Assembly: GCF_028898945.1 (NCBI RefSeq)
Contig: NZ_CP118607.1
Location: 682,001 to 746,000, forward strand
Source: Pseudomonas sp. PSKL.D1
GTDB lineage: Bacteria; Pseudomonadota; Gammaproteobacteria; Pseudomonadales; Pseudomonadaceae
Length of the DNA: 64,000 bases
Direction of reading: 5' to 3'
Positions 46,362 to 54,522 of the stretch are shown one piece after another. The translations under genes were made by a program, and so were the position numbers. Position 1 is the stretch's first letter; every line of letters begins with the position of its first letter. A model generated the notes under the pieces. It searched no databases, was not told the DNA's origin, and saw only the letters and a program-made list of their open reading frames with translations.

Positions 46362-47693
46362 ATGAATTTCGCCAAACTCGGCCTGATCGAACCGTTGCTG
46401 CGCACCCTGCAGCAACTGGACTACACCACCCCGACCCCGGTCCAGGCCCAGGCCATCCCTGCGGTGCTGGCGGGGCGCGACCTGATGGCCGCGGCGCAGA
46501 CCGGTACTGGCAAAACCGCCGGTTTTGCCCTGCCGGTGCTGCAGCGCCTGGCGCTGGAAGGGGAAAAAGTCGCCAGCAACTCGATCCGTGCCTTGGTGTT
46601 GGTGCCAACCCGCGAATTGGCCGAACAGGTTCATGCCAACGTGCGTGAGTATGCCGAGAACCTGCCGCTGAGCACTTATGCCGTGTACGGTGGTGTCAGC
46701 ATCAACCCGCAGATGATGCGCCTGCGCCGTGGCGTCGACCTGTTGGTGGCCACGCCGGGCCGGCTGCTGGACCTGTTCCGCCAGAACGCGGTGAAGTTCA
46801 ACCAGGTGCAAACGCTGGTGCTCGACGAAGCCGACCGCATGCTCGACCTGGGCTTTGCCGAAGAGTTGCAGTCGGTGTACGCCGCACTGCCGCGCAAGCG
46901 CCAGACGTTGCTGTTTTCCGCGACCTTCTCCGACCAGATTCGCATGCTGGCCGGCCTGGCGCTGAATGACCCGCTGAGCATCGAAGTGAGCCCGCGCAAC
47001 GCCGCAGCCACCACGGTCAAGCAGTGGCTGGTGCCGGTAGACAAGAAACGCAAGGCCGACCTGTTCTGCCACTTGTTGCGCAAGCAGCGCTGGAAGCAGG
47101 TGCTGGTGTTTGCCAAAACCCGCAACGGTGTGGACCAGCTGGTCGAGCGCTTGCTGGCCGAGGGTGTGAACGCCGACGGCATTCATGGCGACCGCCCGCA
47201 AGCCACGCGCCAGCGGGCGCTGGACAGCTTCAAGGCACGTGAGGTGCAGGTGCTGGTGGCCACCGATGTGGCGGCCCGAGGCCTGGACATTGACGACCTG
47301 CCGTTGGTGGTCAACCTTGACCTGCCGATCGTGGCCGAAGATTACGTGCACCGCATCGGCCGCACTGGGCGAGCCGGCAACAAAGGCGAGGCGATTTCGC
47401 TGGTGTGTGCGGATGAAGTGCAATTGCTGGCGTCTATCGAAACGCTGATTCGCCAGACCTTGCCGCGCCATGAAGAGCCCGATTTTATCCCCGACCACCG
47501 GGTGCCGATGACCGATGCCAGCGGCCAGGTAATCAAGAAGCCGAAGAAGCCCAAAAAGCCGAAAGAGAACAGCGCCAAGCGTGGGTTGGGGCGCTGGATG
47601 GATAGTGCCGAGGCGGGTGCTTCAGAGGCACCGGTGAAGGCGGTGCGCAAAGTACCGAGCTTCAACGGTGGAGCGCGCAAGCGTAAACCTTGA
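46362..47693 (+). CDS. rhlE: DEAD-box RNA helicase RhlE type
   Basis: A 443-residue helicase with the full motif set: Q motif (PTPVQAQAIPAVL), Walker A AAQTGTGKTAGF, VATPGRLLDL, DEADRMLDLGF, SATF, and HRIGRTGRAG in the second domain. The C-terminal tail is basic and repetitive (KKPKKPKKPKE), suited to RNA binding. It acts in RNA remodelling and ribosome assembly. A GGGCCG-CGGCCC hairpin at 47702-47718 follows the stop. Confidence 0.92.
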   Translation: MNFAKLGLIEPLLRTLQQLDYTTPTPVQAQAIPAVLAGRDLMAAAQTGTGKTAGFALPVLQRLALEGEKVASNSIRALVLVPTRELAEQVHANVREYAENLPLSTYAVYGGVSINPQMMRLRRGVDLLVATPGRLLDLFRQNAVKFNQVQTLVLDEADRMLDLGFAEELQSVYAALPRKRQTLLFSATFSDQIRMLAGLALNDPLSIEVSPRNAAATTVKQWLVPVDKKRKADLFCHLLRKQRWKQVLVFAKTRNGVDQLVERLLAEGVNADGIHGDRPQATRQRALDSFKAREVQVLVATDVAARGLDIDDLPLVVNLDLPIVAEDYVHRIGRTGRAGNKGEAISLVCADEVQLLASIETLIRQTLPRHEEPDFIPDHRVPMTDASGQVIKKPKKPKKPKENSAKRGLGRWMDSAEAGASEAPVKAVRKVPSFNGGARKRKP

Positions 47694-47792
47694 AATTGCC
47701 GGGGCCGTGTTGCGGCCCGTTCCGACCGGTCCGGCGTCCCTGCAAAGCCGCTCTGATGGAACTGCACTTAACGTACTGAATTAGAAGGGACA

Positions 47793-47877
47793 TGTAGGAG
47801 CGGATTTATCCGCGAACACCGGCGAAGCCGGTGCCAGGCACCGCGTTGCTTGCTTCGCGGCTAAAGCCGCTCCTACA
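47793..47877. repeat. Inverted pair of REP elements, one giving the stop of the flavoprotein gene
   Basis: REP units at 47793-47815 and 47855-47877, opposite in orientation, enclose an ACCGGC-GAA-GCCGGT hairpin. The second unit covers the TAG stop (47873-47875, minus strand) of the flavoprotein gene. The pair lies between the convergent genes rhlE and the flavoprotein. Confidence 0.85.
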
Positions 47878-49114
47878 GGGGGCGCGCCAACCATTTGGCT
47901 GCCGCTTGCCCTGCCCGCAACCCGCTGGCAAAGCAGGCGGTCAGCAAGTACCCGCCCGTCGGTGCTTCCCAATCCAGCATCTCGCCAGCGCAGAACACCC
48001 CGGGCATGCCTTTGATCATTAGCCCGTCGTCCAGCCCCTCGAAGCGCACTCCACCGGCGCTGCTGATTGCTTCGTCCAATGGCCGTGTACGTACCAGCGT
48101 GATGGGCAAGGCCTTGATCGCCCGTGCCAACGCTGCATTGTCGGCAAAGGTGGCCTGATCGGTCAGCTCGCGCAGCAACGCCGCCTTCACCCCGTCGATC
48201 CCTAACTGGCTGTGCAAATGCTTGGCCATGGAGCGCGCCCCCCTCGGCTTGGCCAATGCCTGGGCAATCTTGTCCGCAGGCTTGTCTGGCAGCAGGTCGA
48301 GCAACAACGTGGCATGGCCGTCGCAGTTGATCGCTTCACGCAGCGGTGCCGACCAGGCATAGACCAGGCTACCCTCTACACCCTGTGCAGTCAGGATGAA
48401 TTCACCTTTGCGCGGTGCTTTGCCTGGCACGCTCAGGGCAATGTTTTTCAGTGGGGCTCCGGCAAACTTGCCTTTGAGCAGGTCACTCCAGGCTTCGACT
48501 TCAAACCCGCAATTACTTGGCTGCAACGGCGAGATATCCACAGCCCGTTCCGCCAGCAACGGCTGCCAGCTACCGTCAGAACCCAATCTGGCCCAGCTGC
48601 CGCCGCCCAGCGCCAATACCACGGCGTCCGCTTTTACCTGCAACTCGCCCTGTGGATAAGCAACCCGCAAGCTGCCATCGTTGTTCCACCCCAGCCAGCG
48701 ATGGCGGGTGTGGATAACTACGCCAATTTCGCGCAGGCGCTTGAGCCAGGCGCGCAGCAGCGGTGCGGCCTTCATGTCGGTAGGGAACACGCGGCCTGAC
48801 GTGCCGACGAAGGTTTCGATGCCCAAACCATGAATCCACTGGCGCAGGGTGTCGGCATCAAAACCTTGCAGCAACCCGTCAATCGCTTGCTGGCGCTCGC
48901 CGTAACGTGAAACGAACGCTGGGTAGGGCTCGGAATGGGTGATGTTCATGCCGCCCACGCCAGCCAGCAGAAACTTGCGGCCCACCGACGGCATGGCATC
49001 GAACACCTCTACGGCCAGGCCTGCCTGGGCCAGGGCTTCAGCGGCCATCAAGCCGGCAGGGCCGCCACCGATCACGACGGCGAGGGGAGAAGAGGCGGGG
49101 CGATGTTCGGACAT
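47873..49114 (-). CDS. HI0933-family FAD-dependent oxidoreductase (BaiN/YhiN type)
   Basis: A 413-residue flavoprotein with an N-terminal Rossmann motif VVIGGGPAGLMAAEALAQAG, KFLLAGVGGMNITHSE, GRVFPTDMKA, VLALGGGSWARLGSDGSW and the C-terminal GMPGVFCAGEMLDWEAPTGGY. The substrate is unknown for most members. The last residues, ARPL and the stop, come from a REP element. Three perfect DnaA boxes lie in and just upstream of the gene. Confidence 0.88.
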   Translation of the reverse strand: MSEHRPASSPLAVVIGGGPAGLMAAEALAQAGLAVEVFDAMPSVGRKFLLAGVGGMNITHSEPYPAFVSRYGERQQAIDGLLQGFDADTLRQWIHGLGIETFVGTSGRVFPTDMKAAPLLRAWLKRLREIGVVIHTRHRWLGWNNDGSLRVAYPQGELQVKADAVVLALGGGSWARLGSDGSWQPLLAERAVDISPLQPSNCGFEVEAWSDLLKGKFAGAPLKNIALSVPGKAPRKGEFILTAQGVEGSLVYAWSAPLREAINCDGHATLLLDLLPDKPADKIAQALAKPRGARSMAKHLHSQLGIDGVKAALLRELTDQATFADNAALARAIKALPITLVRTRPLDEAISSAGGVRFEGLDDGLMIKGMPGVFCAGEMLDWEAPTGGYLLTACFASGLRAGQAAAKWLARPL

Positions 49115-49251
49115 GGGCGGGCAACAGGCTGTGAATAAGAGTGCGCATTCTAGCGCAATGCCCTTACCTCAAGCACTGTACAAAAAATAAACAGAAGGCT
49201 GCAGGCCATGAGTACAAAGGCCTGCAGAAGCTTTCTCGCAGGTTATCCACA
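48534..49251. other. Cluster of DnaA boxes
   Basis: TTATCCACA or its complement occurs perfectly at 48651-48659 (complement), 48709-48717 (complement) and 49243-49251, plus a copy with one mismatch at 48534-48542. Two lie inside the flavoprotein gene, in different reading frames, and one is in the spacer. No replication genes are near, so this is unlikely to be oriC. Confidence 0.55.
49182..49227 (-). terminator. Rho-independent terminator of the deacetylase-fold gene
   Basis: CTGCAGGCC (49199-49207) and GGCCTGCAG (49219-49227) pair perfectly; on the minus strand the stem is followed by CCTTCTGTTTATTTTTTG. It lies 38 bases after the stop at 49265. Confidence 0.8.
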
Positions 49252-49264
49252 AGCGGTTCCACAG

Positions 49265-50179
49265 TCATTGTGAACAACCCATGACATTTGCTGCGGTGTG
49301 ATGAAGGATCCCATGGCGCCTGGCCAATGCCTCGCGGTCCTTGCTGTACCCGCCACCTATCACCCCAACCACGGGAATGTCTCGGCCAAGGCACTGGCGC
49401 ATCACCATCTCGTCGCGTGCGGCCAGGCCTGCATCGGTCAGTTGCAGATAGCCGAGGGCATCGTCCTTGTGCACGTCGACGCCCGCGTCGTACAGCACCA
49501 GGTCGGGTTGATACAGCGGCAACAGGTAGTTGAGCGCATCTTCCACCACCTTCAGGTAAGCCGCATCACCCATGCCTCGCGGCAGGGGGATGTCCCAGTC
49601 GCTGTGCGCCTTGCGTGCCGGGAAGTTCTGCTCGCAGTGCAGCGAGACGGTGATGGCCTCCGGGGTGTCTTGCAGAATGCGTGCGGTGCCGTCGCCTTGA
49701 TGCACATCGCAGTCGAAAATCAGCACCCGGTGCACGCGGCCTGCTTCAAGCAGGTAGCGGCTGATCACGGCCAGGTCGTTGAAAATGCAAAAGCCCGCCG
49801 GGTGGTCGTAGTGGGCGTGGTGCGTGCCGCCGGCAAGGTGGCAGGCCAGGCCATGCTGCAGGGCCATCTCGGCGGTGAGCAGCGAGCCGCCCACGGCGCG
49901 CACGGTGCGCCGGGCGAGGGCTTCGCTCCACGGCAGGCCAAGGCGGCGCTGGTCTTCTCGCGCCAGTTCACCGTGCATGTAGCGCTCGATGTAATCACGG
50001 TCGTGGGCCAGGGCGAGGATGTCGTTGGGGCAGATTTCCGGGCGCAACAGGGCCTGGTCGGTGGTCAACCCGCTGTCGACAAGGTGGTCGCGCAGCAGGC
50101 GGAACTTGTCCATCGGGAAACGGTGCTCGGGCGGGAACTCCGGGCTGTAGTCTTCGTGGTATATCAGCGGCAGGGGCAT
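49265..50179 (-). CDS. Histone-deacetylase-fold hydrolase
   Basis: A 304-residue zinc hydrolase of the arginase/deacetylase superfamily. It has LAGGTHHAHYDHPAGFCIFND, the metal site FDCDVHQGDGTA and DLVLYDAGVDVHKDDALGYL, and the catalytic Tyr region GVIGGGYSKD. Bacterial members deacetylate acetyl-polyamines, acetoin-related or other small acetylated substrates; which applies here is open. The start is set at 50179 (MPLPLIYHEDYSPEF), and the frame extends upstream across the GNAT gene's leader. Confidence 0.9.
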   Translation of the reverse strand: MPLPLIYHEDYSPEFPPEHRFPMDKFRLLRDHLVDSGLTTDQALLRPEICPNDILALAHDRDYIERYMHGELAREDQRRLGLPWSEALARRTVRAVGGSLLTAEMALQHGLACHLAGGTHHAHYDHPAGFCIFNDLAVISRYLLEAGRVHRVLIFDCDVHQGDGTARILQDTPEAITVSLHCEQNFPARKAHSDWDIPLPRGMGDAAYLKVVEDALNYLLPLYQPDLVLYDAGVDVHKDDALGYLQLTDAGLAARDEMVMRQCLGRDIPVVGVIGGGYSKDREALARRHGILHHTAANVMGCSQ

Positions 50180-50291
50180 GGGGACATCGCGCGTTGAACG
50201 AACCCTGATCTTGCCATCAGAGGCCGCTGGGAGAAAAGCGCAGGCACGCCTAAGCTTTACACTGCAAGGCCGAGCAACCGGAGCACAACTG

Positions 50292-50864
50292 ATGACCCCC
50301 ATCCCCCACCTGGAAAGCGCCCGCCTGGTGTTGCGCCAATGGCAGGACGACGACCTGCGCGAGTTCGCCGCGATGTGCGCCGACCCGCAGGTGATGCGCT
50401 ACTTTCCGGCACCCATGACGCGGCTGGAGGCAGCGGCGCTGATCGGCAGGATTCGCGGGCATTTCAATGAGTACGGGTTTGGCCTGTGGGCATTGGAGCG
50501 TAAGGACAGCGGCGCCTTCATCGGCATGACCGGCCTGCTGAACGTAAATTTCGACGCCCCCTTCACGCCTGCAGTGGAGATTGGCTGGCGCCTGGCGCGT
50601 CGGCACTGGGGCCTGGGATTTGCCAGCGAAGCCGCCTGGACTTGCCTGCGTTGCGCGTTCGCTCAACTGCGCCTTGATGAGGTGGTGTCGTTCACCAGCG
50701 AAAGCAATTTGCCGTCGCAGAAAGTGATGCAGGCCATTGGCATGGTCCAGGACCTTGACGGTAGCTTCGATCACCCCCGCCTGCCTGCTGGGCACGCGTT
50801 GCGCCCGCATGTGCTTTATCGCATCAATCGCGCCCGTTGGGAGCAGACCCTGCGCACTGAATAG
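50292..50864 (+). CDS. GNAT family N-acetyltransferase (RimJ/RimL-like)
   Basis: A 190-residue acetyltransferase with LESARLVLRQWQDDDLREF at the start and the acetyl-CoA site EIGWRLARRHWGLGFASEAA, then SFTSESNLPSQKVMQAIGM, typical of the Acetyltransf_3 subfamily. Substrate unknown. It starts at 50292 (MTPIPHLE) with a weak site GGAGCACAACTG. Divergent from the deacetylase-fold gene with 112 bases between. Confidence 0.88.
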   Translation: MTPIPHLESARLVLRQWQDDDLREFAAMCADPQVMRYFPAPMTRLEAAALIGRIRGHFNEYGFGLWALERKDSGAFIGMTGLLNVNFDAPFTPAVEIGWRLARRHWGLGFASEAAWTCLRCAFAQLRLDEVVSFTSESNLPSQKVMQAIGMVQDLDGSFDHPRLPAGHALRPHVLYRINRARWEQTLRTE

Positions 50865-50953
50865 CGCACCATGCGCGGCGCCAATGACAAACCCTGTATC
50901 ATTTGCCCCATGAGCGTGCCTTAGCGCTGTGATGCTTTGCTAGGAGAACCCCG

Positions 50954-51823
50954 ATGAGTCATGTGTTGGACGACCTGGTCGACCTGTTGAGCCTCGAATC
51001 GATCGAGGAGAACCTGTTCCGTGGCCGCAGCCAGGACCTGGGCTTCCGCCAGCTGTACGGTGGCCAGGTGCTGGGCCAGTCGCTGTCGGCGGCCAGCCAG
51101 ACGGTTGAAGACGCGCGCCACGTGCACTCGCTGCATGGCTACTTCCTGCGCCCGGGCGATGCCAGCTTGCCGGTGGTCTATTCGGTCGACCGTGTGCGCG
51201 ATGGCGGCAGTTTCAGCACTCGGCGGGTAACCGCCATTCAGAAGGGCCAACCGATTTTCACCTGCAGTGCGTCGTTCCAGTACGACGAAGAAGGTTTTGA
51301 GCACCAGGCGCAAATGCCGGATGTGGTCGGGCCGGAAAACCTGCCCACCGAAGTCGAACTGGCCCGCACCATGGCAGCCCACTTGCCCGAACGCATTCGT
51401 GACAAGGTGCTGTGTGCCAAGCCTATCGAAATTCGCCCGGTGACCGAGCGTGATCCGTTCAACCCCAAGCCGGGCGACCCGGTGAAGTACGCCTGGTTCC
51501 GCGCCGACGGCAACTTGCCGGACGTGCCAGCGCTGCACAAGTACCTGCTGGCCTATGCGTCCGACTTCGGCTTGCTGACCACCGCTTTGCTGCCCCATGG
51601 CAAGTCGGTGTGGCAGAAGGACATGCAGATCGCCAGCCTGGACCACTCGCTGTGGTTCCACGCCAACCTGCGTGCCGATGAGTGGCTGCTGTACGCCACC
51701 GACAGCCCTTGGGCCGGCAATGCCCGTGGTTTTTGCCGGGGCAGCATTTACAACCGTGCCGGGCAACTGGTGGCGTCGTCCAGCCAGGAAGGGCTGATCC
51801 GCCACCGTAAGGACTGGGCATGA
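50954..51823 (+). CDS. tesB: Acyl-CoA thioesterase II
   Basis: A 289-residue double-hotdog thioesterase: FRGRSQDLGFRQLYGGQVLG and HSLHGYFLRPGDASLPVVY in the first half, DHSLWFHANLRADEWLLY and CRGSIYNRAGQLVASSSQEG in the second, which contain the Asp/Thr/Gln catalytic set. It hydrolyses fatty acyl-CoA. It overlaps the next gene at ATGA (51820-51823), so the two are translationally coupled. Confidence 0.95.
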   Translation: MSHVLDDLVDLLSLESIEENLFRGRSQDLGFRQLYGGQVLGQSLSAASQTVEDARHVHSLHGYFLRPGDASLPVVYSVDRVRDGGSFSTRRVTAIQKGQPIFTCSASFQYDEEGFEHQAQMPDVVGPENLPTEVELARTMAAHLPERIRDKVLCAKPIEIRPVTERDPFNPKPGDPVKYAWFRADGNLPDVPALHKYLLAYASDFGLLTTALLPHGKSVWQKDMQIASLDHSLWFHANLRADEWLLYATDSPWAGNARGFCRGSIYNRAGQLVASSSQEGLIRHRKDWA

Positions 51824-52410
51824 AGCTGGGCGAGATTCGCAACTGGGTGTTCGATATGGATGGCACCCTGACCGTGGCCGTGCATGATTTTGCCGCCATT
51901 CGCGAAGCGCTGGAGATCCCGGCCGAGCATGACATTCTCACCCACCTTGCAGCCTTGCCGGCGGCGGAGGCGGCCGCCAAGCATGCCTGGCTGATGAGGC
52001 ACGAGCGTGATCTGGCGTTGGCTTCCAGGGCCGCTACCGGGGCAGTGGAATTGGTGCGCGAGTTGGCCGGGCGAGGCTGCCGATTGGGCATCCTGACGCG
52101 CAATGCCCGGGAGCTTGCGCATGTGACGCTGGAGGCGATCGGCCTGGCGGACTGCTTTGCCGTCGAGCACGTGCTCGGGCGGGACGAGGCAGCGCCCAAG
52201 CCCAGCCCGGACGGATTGCTGAAGATTGCCGATGCCTGGGGCGTTTCGCCAGGCGAGATGGTGATGGTTGGCGATTACCGTTTTGACCTGGACTGCGGGC
52301 GGGCTGCTGGCGCACGTACGGTCTTGGTTAACCTGCCGGACAATCCCTGGCCGGAGCTGGTGGATTGGCATGCGGCGGATTGCCGGGCTTTGCAGGTTTT
52401 GTTGGGCTGA
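51820..52410 (+). CDS. HAD-family phosphatase
   Basis: A 196-residue HAD hydrolase with motif I DMDGTLTVAVHDFA, motif II LGILTRNA, motif III Lys in KPSPDGLLKIADAW and motif IV VGDYRFDLDCG. Its cap is small. The substrate is not clear. The overlap with tesB suggests a shared function or just shared expression. It is followed by a REP pair. Confidence 0.88.
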   Translation: MKLGEIRNWVFDMDGTLTVAVHDFAAIREALEIPAEHDILTHLAALPAAEAAAKHAWLMRHERDLALASRAATGAVELVRELAGRGCRLGILTRNARELAHVTLEAIGLADCFAVEHVLGRDEAAPKPSPDGLLKIADAWGVSPGEMVMVGDYRFDLDCGRAAGARTVLVNLPDNPWPELVDWHAADCRALQVLLG

Positions 52411-52418
52411 CGGCCTTA

Positions 52419-52480
52419 TCGCGGATGAATCCGCTCCTACAGGTTGGGGTGCGCTGTTGTAGGAGCGGATTAATCCGCGA
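52419..52480. repeat. Inverted pair of REP elements
   Basis: REP units at 52419-52441 and 52458-52480, opposite in orientation and separated by 16 bases. They sit after the HAD gene and before the MDR gene, so they could end or stabilise the tesB-HAD transcript. Confidence 0.85.
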
Positions 52481-52539
52481 TGAGGCCGGCACTGACTATG
52501 CTGAACCCCAGTCTTTCCCCAGAACTGGAGTCACCAGCC

Positions 52540-53550
52540 ATGCCCAGCAAAGCCATCTTCGTACAACCCGGCGGCGGCTACGACAAGGTCGAAATCGGCA
52601 CCTGCGAGGCTGCCGCACCCAAGCCCGGCGAAATTACCGTACGCCTGCACGCCAGCTCCCTGAACTACCATGACTTCGCCGTGGTCAGCGGCATGTGGGG
52701 CCCGAGCGAACGGCGTATCCCTATGGCCGATGGTGCCGGTGAGATTACGGCAGTTGGCGAGGGCGTTACCGAGTTCAAGGTGGGCGACAGCGTTGTGAGC
52801 ACCTTCTTCCCCGACTGGCTGGGTGGCGACGCCAACGTCGAAGGTTTTGCCCGCGTGCCCGGTGACGGCCTCGATGGTTATGCGCGCGAACAGGTGACCA
52901 CTCGTGCCAGTGCCTTCACGCTGGCACCCAAGGGTTACAGCCATGCAGAGGCCGCTACCCTGACCACCGCAGGCCTCACCGCCTGGCGTGCGCTGATGAG
53001 CGATGACCACCTCAAGCCAGGTGACACGGTGCTGGTGCAGGGCACCGGCGGGGTGTCGATTTTCGCCCTGCAATTCGCCAAGCTGGCTGGCGCCACGGTA
53101 ATCGCCACCTCCTCCAGCGATGCCAAGCTGGAGCGCCTGAAGACGCTGGGCGCTGATCACCTGATCAACTACAAACGCACGCCGGCCTGGGGCGAGAAAG
53201 TGCGCGAGCTCACGGAAAACCGTGGCGTAGACCATGTGATCGAAGTGGGCGGGCCGGCGACGCTGGAGCAATCGATGATTGCTGCGCGCATTGGCGGGCA
53301 TGTGTCTTTGATCGGCATCCTTACTGGTGTGGCAGGGCAGTTGCCGCTGGTGCAGGCGCTGGTTCGGCAAATCCGCCTGCAGGGCGTGTTGGTGGGTAGC
53401 CGGGCGCAGCAACAAGCGATGGTGCGGGCGATCGATGCCAATGGCCTGCGGCCGGTGGTGGACAAGCACTTTGAGCTTGAACAGATTGTGGATGCCTTCA
53501 AGTATCAGGAAAGCAACCGGCATTTCGGCAAGATCTGCCTGACCTGGTAG
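52540..53550 (+). CDS. MDR-family NAD(P)-dependent oxidoreductase, zinc-free
   Basis: A 336-residue medium-chain dehydrogenase/reductase with GDTVLVQGTGGVSIFALQFA, the cofactor-binding motif, and TSSSDAKLERLKTLGADHL. The usual catalytic zinc ligands (Cys and His of the GHE motif) are missing: the segment reads PMADGAGEITAVGEG. A quinone-oxidoreductase-like role is therefore likelier than an alcohol dehydrogenase. Alone in its unit. Confidence 0.88.
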   Translation: MPSKAIFVQPGGGYDKVEIGTCEAAAPKPGEITVRLHASSLNYHDFAVVSGMWGPSERRIPMADGAGEITAVGEGVTEFKVGDSVVSTFFPDWLGGDANVEGFARVPGDGLDGYAREQVTTRASAFTLAPKGYSHAEAATLTTAGLTAWRALMSDDHLKPGDTVLVQGTGGVSIFALQFAKLAGATVIATSSSDAKLERLKTLGADHLINYKRTPAWGEKVRELTENRGVDHVIEVGGPATLEQSMIAARIGGHVSLIGILTGVAGQLPLVQALVRQIRLQGVLVGSRAQQQAMVRAIDANGLRPVVDKHFELEQIVDAFKYQESNRHFGKICLTW

Positions 53551-53559
53551 CGGGGGCTG

Positions 53560-54258
53560 CTAATCCGGCAATAACCGGTCACGGCTGTTGGACAGGTGCA
53601 GGCAGATGGCTGCACGCGCCGCGTCCGGGTCTTGCCGGCGGATGGCGTTCAGAATGGCCTCGTGCTCAAGGTTGGCGAGGTACGCATGGCGCGCCAGGTT
53701 GGCCCCTGAGCGTTCGGACAGGGCCATGCGGTTGCGCGGGATGAGGCCGTTGCCCAGTTGCGCCATCATCTCGCTGAAGTACAGGTTACCCGTGGCTTCG
53801 GCGATCAGCAGGTGGAAGCGCCGATCTGCCTCGATGCAGCTGTCGCCAGCTGCGGCCAAGTCCTGGTAGTCATCCAGTGCCTGGCGCATGCGGGCCAAGT
53901 GTTCGTCGCTGCGGCGAATGGCGGCGAGGGCGGCAGCCTGGCCTTCCAGGCCGATGCGCATTTCCAGCAGGTCACGCACGCTTGCGGCGTTCTCTGCACC
54001 TACCCGCAGGCCGGCCTGCAACTGGCGCTCCATAACGAAGGTGCCGATGCCGTGGCGCGGCTCCACCAATCCTGAAGCCTGCAACTTCGACAGCGCTTCG
54101 CGCACGACCGTACGGCTGACCCCGTGCTCGCGTACAAGCGTGTTCTCTGACGGCAACTTGTCCCCTGGCTTGAAGGTGCCCAGCAAGATCTGCTGGGTCA
54201 GGCTGGAGACCAGATCGTGGGCGCGGCTGTGGCTGCGTTTATGCACTTGTTGGGTCAT
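53560..54258 (-). CDS. FadR-type GntR regulator of the glucarate genes
   Basis: A 232-residue regulator with an N-terminal GntR winged helix (LPSENTLVREHGVSRTVVRE, GLVEPRHGIGTFV) and a C-terminal FCD helical domain (RMRQALDDYQDL; DRRFHLLIAEATGNLY; HEAILNAIRRQD) that binds a metal and an acid ligand. It is divergent from the transporter gene of glucarate use. Two matching palindromes in the spacer are its likely operators, one close to its own start. Confidence 0.92.
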   Translation of the reverse strand: MTQQVHKRSHSRAHDLVSSLTQQILLGTFKPGDKLPSENTLVREHGVSRTVVREALSKLQASGLVEPRHGIGTFVMERQLQAGLRVGAENAASVRDLLEMRIGLEGQAAALAAIRRSDEHLARMRQALDDYQDLAAAGDSCIEADRRFHLLIAEATGNLYFSEMMAQLGNGLIPRNRMALSERSGANLARHAYLANLEHEAILNAIRRQDPDAARAAICLHLSNSRDRLLPD

Positions 54259-54284
54259 GGGTAGGCACCTGGCAGACGGGGTTG

Positions 54285-54297
54285 CTTGTACGACAAG
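54285..54297. promoter_or_regulatory. Palindrome, putative operator of the GntR regulator (proximal)
   Basis: CTTGTACGACAAG is a perfect 5-3-5 palindrome, 27 bases upstream of the regulator's start codon. It matches the TTGTnnnACAA style of FadR-subfamily boxes and a second copy at 54431-54441. It suggests autorepression. Confidence 0.6.
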
Positions 54298-54430
54298 TTA
54301 ATCGAAGAAAATAATTTTTGCCCGTATTTTCTGCGCAGGCTGTAACCATTGCTGCGCAGTTTAACGTTTTTTAGCTGCTTTTATGCGGTTTATAAGCTTG
54401 TATTTTGTATTTTTGCCGATGTTGAAGGTC

Positions 54431-54441
54431 TTGTCGTACAA
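54431..54441. promoter_or_regulatory. Palindrome, putative operator of the GntR regulator (distal)
   Basis: TTGTCGTACAA is a perfect 4-3-4 palindrome with the same half-sites as the copy at 54285-54297, about 134 bases away, and sits 81 bases before the transporter start. Confidence 0.6.
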
Positions 54442-54522
54442 CCTTGCCAAGCCTATGCTTTGCCTCACTGCCATGTCAGACAACCCCGGCCCGCACAAAA
54501 ACAATTAGTGGGAGATTCACAA

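Noticed and set aside
52540..53550. Zinc-dependent alcohol dehydrogenase
   Set aside because: The family fold is right, but the Cys and His zinc ligands are absent, so the zinc-dependent name would mislead.
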